Shown here piece after piece: positions 34,471-42,327 of a stretch of 64,000 nucleotides of DNA. The stretch's first letter is position 1. Each line of letters opens with the position of its first letter. The notes under the pieces were generated by a model. The model was not told the DNA's origin and did no database searches. It saw only the letters and a program-made list of their open reading frames with translations. Where the stretch lies: contig OY282374.1 of NCBI GenBank assembly GCA_958295815.1, forward strand, positions 4,616,682 to 4,680,681. Reading direction: 5' to 3'. The translations under genes were made by a program, and so were the position numbers. The DNA comes from Candidatus Poribacteria bacterium. Its GTDB lineage: Bacteria > Poribacteria > WGA-4E > WGA-3G.

Positions 34471-36066
34471 ATGGAAACGTCAGAAAATAAAATCCCCCTT
34501 AATCTTGACAGCAACGCGGAAGTCATCGTCAAAGGCTTCATCGCACCGATTGAATATACACAATACGATTTCCATGTAAAATGGGACGCTTTAGCAAATC
34601 TGCGAGTTGCCGAGCGAGAAAAACGGCATGATGCCTCAATTTTTAGCGACTTCCTTCCTAAGGAACCCGTTTCAGTGGGAACTCCTTGGGAGATTGAGCA
34701 CGCCGGTGTTCTTGAACTGCTGAAGCAACTTCATCCGAGTCCATCTCTGGGTATGGGTTGGGATCTGTCCGATAGAAGTGAATCTCAGGGATTGTGGGCA
34801 TGCCTCCGTGCCTATAACGATGAATTCGCTGATATTGTGTTCCGCATCCATGCACAATTTGCCCTAAAGGATGGTTGGTTTACGCCTTCCCAGTTTACGG
34901 GGCATCTTGTTATTGATAGAACTAAAAGATCGGTTGCCTGCTTTCAGATGTACGTTCCTAACGGCACCCTAAACTTTGACGCTTGGTGGAAGACTGATCC
35001 AGAGGCGGAGGGTCATATTACGGATTGCGGCTTCTGCCCGAAAATGGAACTCCGTACCGGGATAGAAGAGGTCATGCAAAACACAGAATTTTCGGAATCC
35101 ATTACACAAGAAGAAGTGGATCACAAATTGATTCTCTGTTTCTACAAATCGCAGCAAATTAATTGGGTATCGCTCGAAGAAGCGTTGGAGATGGCACCGG
35201 CGCAACAGAAACCGATTCATGCCATTTCAATAGATGGACCGCTCTTCGACGAATCCTGCTGAGGGAGTGGCAAGGGCTTGAGGGCAGGTGTCCTCTCTAA
35301 AAGTGAAATTATTGAATTTTTGAAGAAAAATTTTATTAGCACATGGGTACCCAACTGCGAATTAGGACGCATTCACAGTTTGCGGGAACCGATTGCTAAA
35401 AGACGAGAACGCGAGGGTAAGAACTTTGACACAACACACCCTTTAGCACAAGCGATTATCAAGGGGTGGAAGACCGGAGCAAAGAAAGGTTCACCGGTAG
35501 ATTGCTTCGTTATATCGCCAGACTTTGAATTGATGGGTAGGCAACTCGTCAACGATCTCCGAGAAGACAGTGAGAGCAGGGGACTCCAAACGGATGCGTA
35601 TTACTTCACATTTCTCAAAGAGTCGTTAGAAGGAAAACAACCTGGATTGGGGAACATTATTCTCACCAGTGAGCATCCTTCGCAAAAGGTATTAGATACT
35701 TTTCGGACACCAATATGTGGTCATCATGATTACACCATTGTCGTGATTGATACGAGAGCCTTTGAGAACGGTGGTACGCTTACCATTGATATTGAACTCG
35801 GCAGGGGAGATAGTGATGGTTCATTTTATCTGATTAATGGTGACACAGAATTTCCCACAATAGAAGGAATACCTCGTGAAGATTTGCTTGCTTCGGCATG
35901 GAGTGAATCCGGCGAGACGGGGCAAATTAAGCATCGTTTTGACCAAGGTCAACTTTTTAAGTTGGGTGTTATCGGACAAGACTGGGACAAAGAGGAAGTG
36001 TTCGTCAATGCTTTTCAGGCAAGAATTTCTGTAGAGGAAAATCAAAATGGAAACACTAAAAAATAA
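34471..36066 (+). CDS. Selenoprotein N-like protein 2 (UGA at 35260 read as Sec264)
   Basis: 531 aa when the TGA at 35260-35262 is read through. Landmarks are VFRIHAQFALKDGWFTPSQF, TGHLVIDR, VPNGTLNFDAWW, CPKMELR, INWVSLEEALE, IDGPLFDESC-Sec-GSGKGLRAGVL and NFISTWVPN, all aligned with copy 1. After the redox motif it has SPVDCFVISPDFELMG, FLKESLEGKQPGL and the extra C-terminal beta-rich domain. It starts 1 nt after the stop of copy 1, with GAGGAAA as ribosome binding site inside that gene. Its own 3' end overlaps copy 3 by 20 nt. The protein is cytosolic; in animals the family is linked to ER calcium handling and oxidative stress, and the bacterial role is unknown. Confidence 0.88.
35263..35297 (+). 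promoter_or_regulatory. Bacterial SECIS-like hairpin of SelN-like gene 2
   Basis: Stem GCTTG/CAGGT (35276-35280, 35285-35289, with two wobble pairs) closes on loop AGGG at 35281-35284. The first loop base is 19 nt after the TGA, exactly as in copies 1 and 3. A lower GG/CC pairing adds stability. Confidence 0.65.
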
Positions 36067-37654
36067 AATCACTCTCAACCTTAATAGGGACGCAGAAGTC
36101 AGCGTCAAAGGCTTCATTGCACCGTTTGAATACTCTTCATCCGACTTCCACGTAGAGTGGGATGAACTGGCGAATCTGCAGGTTGCTGAACCCGAAAAGA
36201 AGTATCCAGCGTCCGTTTTTCAAGATTTCCTTCCATCAGAATCCGTTTCGGTGGGTGAATGCTGGCAGGTCCAAGAAGAAGGCGCGCTTACGTTGCTGCG
36301 ACAACTCTCTCCGCAGCCACAAATGAAGCTGCACATTAATTCAGGGAATACGCATGCGTTGTGGGGATGTCTACGCGCTTACAATAATGAATTCGCCGAG
36401 ATTCTGTTCCGTATCCACGGGCAATTTGTCATGGAGCGCGGTTGGTTGACGCCTTCACAGTTCGCTGGACATCTCGTTATTGACCGACTTCAAGAGAAAG
36501 TCGTCTCCTTCAAGATGTACGTCCCTGAAGCTACCGTACTGAACTTTGATATCGGTTGGACACAAGAAGATGGAAATACTTACGCCGATATGGGCTTATG
36601 TCCGCAAATGGAACTCTCTGCTGGCACACAACCTCAGAATTCCGAATTTGTCGCGTCAATCACGCAAGAAGAAGCGGAACGCGCACTGGCGTTGCAGTTC
36701 TACAAGTTCCAGCAAATTAACTGGGTATCACTTGAGGAAGCGTTGAAAATAGCACCCGCAGAACAGAAACCGGTTCATGCTATTTCCGTAGATGGACCGC
36801 TCGCTGATGAAGCCTGCTGAGGGAGTGGCAAAAGCTTGAGGGCAGGTGAGCTCTCCGACAACCGAGTTATTAAATTCTTGAACGAAAATTTTATCAACAC
36901 CTGGGTAACCAACGCCGAATTAGGGCGGATAGTTAGTTTGATAGAACCAATCGCTAAGAAACGCGAGCGTGAGGGTAAGACCTTCGACACAACACATCCT
37001 TTGGCACAAGCAATTATGAAAGGCTGGGAACAAGGGTCACCAGTGGATTGTTTAGTTATCTCGCATGAATTCGAATTAATGGGTAGCCTCGACTATAATG
37101 AATTCTTCGAAAACTTGGGAGAATTTGATGACGACGCAGAACTTTATCTGCTATTTTTCAAGGAAACCTTAGAAGGAAAACGTCCCGGATTGAACGATCT
37201 TATCCTGACCCGTGAAGAGCCCTCGCAGGAGGTGGTAGACACTTTTTCTGCCCCGGTGCTGGCACATCAAGACTATACTGTTATCGTCATCGACACCACA
37301 GCGTTTGAAGCGGGTGGCACGCTCAATATTGACATTCAAGTCGGTAGAGACAAGGCAATCGGGATATTCCACCTGCTTGACGAAAACAAAAAACTGCCAA
37401 CGGAAAAAGTTCCTGATGGCATTGATGCCACAGCATGGCACAACCAAGAAAGCGATGAATATAAGAAAGCACTGGGGGCACTTACCAGGGTATGGGGTAT
37501 ATTTCCACGTAAGAGTGGACGAATTACGTACCATTTTGATCAGGGACAACGCTTTAAATTGTGTGCTACCGGGGATCAATGGGGTGGACCAGGGACTATA
37601 AACGCTTTTCAGGCAAAAATTTCTGTAGAGGAAAACGAAAACGCCACCGAATAA
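36047..37654 (+). CDS. Selenoprotein N-like protein 3 (UGA at 36818 read as Sec258)
   Basis: 535 aa when the TGA at 36818-36820 is read through. The conserved blocks recur: LFRIHGQFVMERGWLTPSQF, AGHLVIDR, VPEATVLNFDIGW, CPQMELS, INWVSLEEALKIA, VDGPLADEAC-Sec-GSGKSLRAGEL and NFINTWVTN. After them come SPVDCLVISHEFELMG, FFKETLEGKRPGL and the C-terminal NAFQAKISVEEN. Its ATG lies within the last 20 nt of copy 2. The 3' end of all three copies carries almost the same 30-nt stretch, so the array arose by tandem duplication with limited later change there. No selA/selB/selC/selD is in the window. Confidence 0.88.
36821..36855 (+). promoter_or_regulatory. Bacterial SECIS-like hairpin of SelN-like gene 3
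   Basis: Stem GCTTG/CAGGT (36834-36838, 36843-36847) with loop AGGG at 36839-36842, at the same +19 to +22 position after the TGA as in the other copies. The lower stem is weaker here. A competing AGCT/AGCT pairing is possible. Confidence 0.6.
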
Positions 37655-37679
37655 TGTACCCCTCATCTGAACAATCAGG

Positions 37680-38369
37680 TTAATAGCTAACATCCGACAT
37701 CCGTACGAACTGGTATCCGTCTCGTTTAAGTGCCGTGATGATTCGGTCTGTCGCCTCAATCGTTCCAGAACGATCCGCATGTGCATTTTCCGCTTTCCCA
37801 TCGTGTAGCACAACGATCGAACCCGGCTTTACTTTTCGCAACACCGTTTTAGTGATCCTGTCAGGGTTCTGCGTTGTCCAATCCCAACTCCATACATCGC
37901 AGCTAATGTGTGCTCTATCCCCTTTCGCGAGGACCCACGCCACTGGCAGAAACCTTGTCAATACCGGTGCCCGAAACACAATCGCACCCTTAACACCAAC
38001 CTGCCGGAGAAGTTCGTCTGTGCGTTTAATCTCTCGTTTGACCGAAGTCGGTGGCAAGAAACCCAACAACGGATGACTATAAGAATGATTACCGACTTGG
38101 TGTCCCTCAGCGATAACGCGGCGCGCCGTTTCAGGATGCTTTTCAATCCGATTCCCAATGAGAAAAAAGGTGGCTTTGACATCGTGTTTGGCGAGGACAT
38201 CCAGCAACCGCTCGGTATAAGGCGGACTCGGTCCATCATCGAAGGTGAGTGCGACAATCCGCTGGTCTGTGTTTATGCGAACAATATTCTTTCCGAAAGG
38301 CGGTTTAAAGAAAACCCACAACAGTGCCGCAGCCGCCAATCCTGACACAGCGGTGATTATTGATTTCAT
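37680..38369 (-). CDS. Polysaccharide deacetylase (NodB-like), exported
   Basis: 229 aa with an N-terminal signal anchor (ITAVSGLAAAALLWVFF). The NodB domain is complete: motif 1 TFDDGPSPPYT (catalytic and metal Asp), motif 2 HQVGNHSYSHP (metal His pair), motif 3 IVFRAP (Arg), motif 4 WSWDWT, and motif 5 VVLHDG. It would remove N-acetyl groups from peptidoglycan or another amino-sugar polymer outside the cytoplasm. It is convergent with the SelN-like array (25 nt apart) and is followed on its 5' side by a MITE. Confidence 0.9.
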   Translation of the reverse strand: MKSIITAVSGLAAAALLWVFFKPPFGKNIVRINTDQRIVALTFDDGPSPPYTERLLDVLAKHDVKATFFLIGNRIEKHPETARRVIAEGHQVGNHSYSHPLLGFLPPTSVKREIKRTDELLRQVGVKGAIVFRAPVLTRFLPVAWVLAKGDRAHISCDVWSWDWTTQNPDRITKTVLRKVKPGSIVVLHDGKAENAHADRSGTIEATDRIITALKRDGYQFVRMSDVSY

Positions 38370-38383
38370 GATGCTATCCTTAT

Positions 38384-38511
38384 TATGGTAGATTTTAGAA
38401 TTACTTAGACACTCTGCATCGCCGAGGCACGGAGACCTCGCCGAACAGAGGAGCTCTGTTATTGGGTTTATGGATGGCAGACGTGTCTATTTATTTTTAG
38501 GATTCACCATA
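38384..38511 (+). repeat. MITE-like element, copy 2
   Basis: 128 bp, closely matching the element at 44-170 over its full length, including the GGCACGGAGACCTCG core and the region around TCTGTTATTGGGTTTATGG. The ends read TATGGTAGATTTTAGAATTA and, reverse-complemented, TATGGTGAATCCTAAAAATA. It lies 5' of the deacetylase gene and upstream of the next promoter. Confidence 0.75.
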
Positions 38512-38523
38512 GATTGATTTTCC

Positions 38524-38552
38524 TTGATGGTTCTCGTCGAACATGCTATTAT
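38524..38552 (+). promoter_or_regulatory. Promoter of the enolase-superfamily/ornithine-cyclodeaminase-like genes
   Basis: TTGATG (38524-38529), a 17-bp spacer, then TATTAT (38547-38552). The predicted start is near 38559, about 100 nt before the ATG at 38659. Confidence 0.5.
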
Positions 38553-38658
38553 CTTCACAATTAGCCGTGAACAAGCAATAACGGCTGCTTGCTGATCTTA
38601 AGCGAGAACAATTAAGTCATCAACTATCTCATTTCACGCTTAGTGTATAGTTAAAAAT

Positions 38659-39762
38659 ATGAAAATTCGTTCTATTAATGCTTATCAAGTTGACCTTCCG
38701 CTCCATGAAGGCAGTTATAACTGGTCGGGTGGAAAATCTGTATCCGTCTTTGACAGTACCATCGTCTCAATTGAAACGGATGAAGGCATCACGGGTTACG
38801 GTGAGGTGTGTCCGTTGGGGCCGTTTTACCTACCTGCCTATGCGACAGGCACCCGCACTGGTATTGCTGAACTCGCACCACACCTCATCGGCGAAGACCC
38901 GACGCAACTGCTTCCGCTCAATCAACGCATGGATATTGCCCTCAAGGGACACCCGTATGTGAAATCTGGAATTGATATTGCGTGCTGGGATATTCTTGGT
39001 AAGGCTGCGAACCAATCCGTTTGTACGCTCCTCGGTGGGAGGTATGGAGAAGATTTCATGCTCTACCGTGCGATCTCTCAGCAATCTCCTGACGAGATGG
39101 CGGCAAAGGTTGCGACCTACCGTGCTGAAGGGTACCGCAAATTCCAGTTGAAAGTCGGTAGTGACCCAAACACCGATATTGAACGTATCCGAGCAGTTGC
39201 CGAATTGATGCAACCCGGAGATGTGCTCATTGCGGATGCGAATACCGGATGGTTGATGCACCAAGCCGCTCGCGTCGTTCGAGGCGTGCGCGATGTGGAT
39301 GTCTACATTGAGCAACCCTGTCTCTCTTATGAAGAATGCCTCGCCATTCGTCAGCGAACAGATCACCCGTTTGTCCTCGACGAGACAATTGACAGTATCC
39401 ACGCGTTGCTACGCGGTCATGCAGACCGTGGGATGGATGTTGTTAACATTAAGATAAGCAAATTCGGCGGACTGACCAAAGCGAAACTCGCCAGAGATTT
39501 ATGCGTTGAACTTGGCGTTGCGATGACGATTGAAGATAGTTGGGGTGGCGACATTACAACCGCCGCGATTGCCCATCTTGCCCACAGTACCCCGCCAGAA
39601 TTCCTTTTCACAGCGACCGATTTCAACAGTTATGTCACCGTTAGCACGGCGGATGGTGCCCCGCAACGCGTCAACGGTAGAATGGCAGCCTCAACGCAAC
39701 CCGGCTTGGGAACTATCCCCAATATGGATGTGTTAGGTGAAACAGTAGTTCACGTGGAATAA
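38659..39762 (+). CDS. Enolase-superfamily dehydratase, possibly cis-3-hydroxy-L-proline dehydratase
   Basis: 367 aa, an intact mandelate racemase/muconate lactonizing-type enzyme. Catalytic Lys165 is in KFQLKVG, metal ligands are Asp193/Asn195 (IADANTGW), Glu218 (YIEQPC) and Asp241/Glu242 (VLDETID), and the opposite-face Lys265/Lys268 are in NIKISKFGG. Two lysines across the active site fit the epimerase/hydroxyproline-dehydratase branch. The next gene encodes an ornithine-cyclodeaminase-fold reductase, the usual second step (pyrroline-2-carboxylate to proline), which supports that reading. The specific substrate is inference. Confidence 0.75.
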   Translation: MKIRSINAYQVDLPLHEGSYNWSGGKSVSVFDSTIVSIETDEGITGYGEVCPLGPFYLPAYATGTRTGIAELAPHLIGEDPTQLLPLNQRMDIALKGHPYVKSGIDIACWDILGKAANQSVCTLLGGRYGEDFMLYRAISQQSPDEMAAKVATYRAEGYRKFQLKVGSDPNTDIERIRAVAELMQPGDVLIADANTGWLMHQAARVVRGVRDVDVYIEQPCLSYEECLAIRQRTDHPFVLDETIDSIHALLRGHADRGMDVVNIKISKFGGLTKAKLARDLCVELGVAMTIEDSWGGDITTAAIAHLAHSTPPEFLFTATDFNSYVTVSTADGAPQRVNGRMAASTQPGLGTIPNMDVLGETVVHVE

Positions 39763-39901
39763 TTTTTTAAACGATTGCCTTTGAGCTGCTGCGTCCTACG
39801 TCCTTGCAGATTTCTGATCGTTAAGAAACCATTCATAACCTAAAACAGGTTCTTTAAGAATCCTACATCGGTGTCAACCAAGGAAACACCGCCCAGATTT
39901 A

Positions 39902-40876
39902 ATGGATAAAAAAATCAGAATCCTCTCAGCTGCCGATGTCCGAGCAGCCCTACCGATGCCCAAAGCGATTGATGCCATGCGGCACGCCTACGGTCAACTT
40001 TCAGCAGGCAAGGTGACTGCACCGCCACGACAACACATCTCCACTGAGAAAGGCGTTACGCTCATAATGCCTGCCCATTTGCCTGAACGTAATGAATTTG
40101 GAATCAAAGTTGTTTCGGTCTATGACGATAATCCAAATCTTGACCTACCTCGCATCACCGCAACAGTCTTAGTCCTCGATCCAGCAACAGGATCACCGAA
40201 AGCCTTCATGGACGGGAGTAGTCTCACCGCTATCCGAACCGGAGCCGGTGGTGGCGTAGCGGCAGACCTACTTGCCCGTCATGACGCAAAAACAGTCGGA
40301 CTCTTCGGAGCAGGTGTGCAGGCGAGGGCACAATTGCCAGCAGTGATGGCGGTCAGAGACATCGCATGTGTTAATCTTATCAGTCGCACAGAAGCCTCGG
40401 CACAACAACTCGCTGCTGAGATTTCGGGGTGGACAGATGCCCCTGAAGTCAATCTTGTATCAAGTCCACAGAAAGCGGTGGAGGACGCTGATATTGTTCT
40501 ATGTGCGACGACATCAGCAACCCCACTTTTTGATGGAAACGATCTACGACCAGGGACACACATCACAGCCGTTGGCACGTTCGTCCCAGAAAAACGGGAA
40601 GTCGATACAACGACAATAAGACGATCACACCGAATTGTGGTTGATTCGCGTGAAGCCTGCTTAGAGGAGGCGGGAGACCTGATTATTCCGAACGCTGAAA
40701 TTGACGCTGAAATCGGCGAAATCGTCAACGGCAACAAACCCGGACGGCAGTCAGATGATGAAATCACATTTTTCAAATCGGTAGGTGTGGCGGTGCAAGA
40801 TGCAGTCGCAGGTGCAGCAGTCCTCGCGGAGGCAGAGGCAAAAGGGTTAGGCATCATAGTTGAATTAGTTTTTTAA
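39902..40876 (+). CDS. Ornithine cyclodeaminase/mu-crystallin-family protein, possibly pyrroline-2-carboxylate reductase
   Basis: 324 aa with the family fold: an N-terminal substrate domain (PPRQHISTEKGVTLIMPAHLP, with FGIKVVSVY) and a Rossmann NAD(P) domain (TVGLFGAGVQARAQL, then ISRTEASAQQLA and DIVLCATTSATPLFDG). SSLTAIRTGAGGGVAADLL is the family hallmark. Members include ornithine cyclodeaminase, alanine dehydrogenase and Delta1-pyrroline-2-carboxylate reductase. The neighbour at 38659 favours the last. It lies 139 nt downstream of that gene and is convergent with the carotenoid operon. Confidence 0.75.
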   Translation: MDKKIRILSAADVRAALPMPKAIDAMRHAYGQLSAGKVTAPPRQHISTEKGVTLIMPAHLPERNEFGIKVVSVYDDNPNLDLPRITATVLVLDPATGSPKAFMDGSSLTAIRTGAGGGVAADLLARHDAKTVGLFGAGVQARAQLPAVMAVRDIACVNLISRTEASAQQLAAEISGWTDAPEVNLVSSPQKAVEDADIVLCATTSATPLFDGNDLRPGTHITAVGTFVPEKREVDTTTIRRSHRIVVDSREACLEEAGDLIIPNAEIDAEIGEIVNGNKPGRQSDDEITFFKSVGVAVQDAVAGAAVLAEAEAKGLGIIVELVF

Positions 40877-40889
40877 CTATTAAATCTGG

Positions 40890-40916
40890 TCACCGTTCCA
40901 CTACGTTTCACGGTGA
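40890..40916. terminator. Candidate bidirectional terminator
   Basis: Perfect 7-bp arms TCACCGT (40890-40896) and ACGGTGA (40910-40916) between the convergent reductase gene and crtW. The arms overlap the last codons of crtW. A-rich and T-rich stretches lie on the 5' side. Confidence 0.4.
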
Positions 40917-41671
40917 TTCTTAGTGAACTCCAACTGAGACGATGCTATGAACGTCTTCTTTTTTTCTTTCAATACCCGGCGGACCTCTGGTAGATTCCAC
41001 CACGGAACATAAGGATACTCGTGGTGTTCCCAGTGGTAGCCGAAATGATAACAGGTGATAAACGACCAGAATGTTGAATAAGCATTGCTCCGCGCTCGAT
41101 GCGGGTCATCGTATCCATCTTTCGGTGTCCGGTGTGGCAGATATGTGCCGAAATAAAACAGTTGTAGCGTGCTTAGCAATGCGGGAGCGACCCAGAACAG
41201 TATCAGGTTGAGCGTCGGGATTCCCAAAACATATTCCATAATTTGAAAGACAATTGCCATACCGACGATCTGTTGCCAGCTGAGGTATTCTTTCATGAAA
41301 CGGAGATACCACGCCAAGAAACCGGTATGTTCTCCATCGTGAAAATCTGGATCCGCATCGCTTGCGGGTGTCCGATGGTGTGCCCAGTGCTTCTCTAATA
41401 ATTTGCGATATGAAAACAACGCGTATAACCCAACAGCGATTGCTCCGATTATATTATTCACTCGCGGGCGCGCCTGATAAACTGAGCCGTGCATCGCGTC
41501 GTGCGCTGTGATGAAAAGACCGGTATAGAGAAAGGTCTGGCAAAGTATACCAAACAGTATCAGGATAATGTTGGCTTGAGCAACATTGCGTGTGAGCAAA
41601 ATTGAGAGACTCAATCCCCACAGACCGATAATCGCTAACGCAATGAATAAACCCTTGTTAGTTGACTTCAT
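40901..41671 (-). CDS. crtW: Beta-carotene ketolase, CrtW type
   Basis: 256 aa from the ATG at 41671, which forms an ATGA overlap with the upstream gene; longer readings lack support. It is a membrane di-iron oxygenase that adds the 4-keto group to beta-ionone rings. The histidine boxes are intact: HDAMHGSV, HWAHHRTP with DADPDFH, and YHFGYHWEHHEYP followed by WWNLP. LRFMKEYLSWQQ is also typical of CrtW. Four hydrophobic segments are present. It is the last gene of the ten-gene carotenoid operon. A related fatty-acid desaturase is less likely given the HHEYP-WWNLP ending. Confidence 0.85.
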   Translation of the reverse strand: MKSTNKGLFIALAIIGLWGLSLSILLTRNVAQANIILILFGILCQTFLYTGLFITAHDAMHGSVYQARPRVNNIIGAIAVGLYALFSYRKLLEKHWAHHRTPASDADPDFHDGEHTGFLAWYLRFMKEYLSWQQIVGMAIVFQIMEYVLGIPTLNLILFWVAPALLSTLQLFYFGTYLPHRTPKDGYDDPHRARSNAYSTFWSFITCYHFGYHWEHHEYPYVPWWNLPEVRRVLKEKKKTFIASSQLEFTKNHRET

Positions 41672-42327
41672 ATGTATTTTAAGTCCACAAGTCCGAAATA
41701 AACGAGTTGCGCAAAATAGAAGTGAAACGCGATCCGAGGCGATGATCGGGAAAATAAGCCAATTTTTATACCAATTATCGCGAAGATGAAACTCAATCCG
41801 AACCACGCCAGATAGTTCTGCAGGGGAATACGGTTGTCCATCCACGTCCAATAGCCTAACATTCCTGCTGCGGGTTCCATAAACAGGTCGAAACAGACCA
41901 TTAACGATGCCACACACAACGCCAACTTAATGCTACTTTTTGCTACCGATTTCGGTGTAATCCTTTGAACGACAGCAACTGAGGCGATAAGCATTACAAA
42001 CCACGCGCACCCAATAGAGATAGGAACACCATCAATAGACGGACGCAGTGTCTGTCCGTACACATATGCCCCAAAAATCTGTCCTGTCCGAACGCCAACC
42101 CATTCAACTCCGAAACTACCTACAATAACGCCTATACTCCAGAGAACAAACTTTCGTCTTTCTTGCCGTGGATATATCCGCCAGCACTCACAAAATAGCC
42201 AAAGCCCTAAGCCAAACATCATCGGCGAAGCAAGGACTCGCATGGTTTCTTGGAAAACACCGAGTATATGCCACAACCCACCCGCTCCTAAAAGTAGATA
42301 AAGCACACCTATTTTCAGTTTACTCAC
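41668..42327 (-). CDS. cruF: Carotenoid 1,2-hydratase of the CruF (DUF422) family
   Basis: A 219-aa membrane protein with about six or seven helices. The motifs EWVGVRTGQIFGAYVYG, GVPISIGCAWFVM and FDLFMEPAAGMLGYWTW are characteristic of CruF/bacterioruberin-type hydratases, which add water at the psi-end (C1') of gamma-carotene-type carotenoids. The resulting 1'-hydroxyl is where a sugar would be attached by the next gene product. It overlaps crtW and the glycosyltransferase gene by 4 nt each (ATGA). Confidence 0.85.
   Translation of the reverse strand: MSKLKIGVLYLLLGAGGLWHILGVFQETMRVLASPMMFGLGLWLFCECWRIYPRQERRKFVLWSIGVIVGSFGVEWVGVRTGQIFGAYVYGQTLRPSIDGVPISIGCAWFVMLIASVAVVQRITPKSVAKSSIKLALCVASLMVCFDLFMEPAAGMLGYWTWMDNRIPLQNYLAWFGLSFIFAIIGIKIGLFSRSSPRIAFHFYFAQLVYFGLVDLKYI

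Noticed and set aside
33714..36820. TGA as tryptophan (alternative genetic code)
   Set aside because: TGA ends many other genes here (for example the ATGA overlaps in the carotenoid operon), and TGG is used freely for Trp. Only the three homologous positions need readthrough.
33732..37654. Six separate genes in the SelN region, with TTG starts just after each TGA
   Set aside because: The TTG codons lie inside the conserved GSGK-x-LRA motif, have no ribosome binding site of their own, and in all three copies are in frame with the upstream part. Separate genes would not conserve the codons between the TGA and the TTG.
40901..41917. Longer crtW reading starting at 41917
   Set aside because: The extra 82 residues lie within the cruF gene in another frame and look unlike any ketolase. 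The ATG at 41671 gives a 4-nt overlap and a normal-length CrtW.
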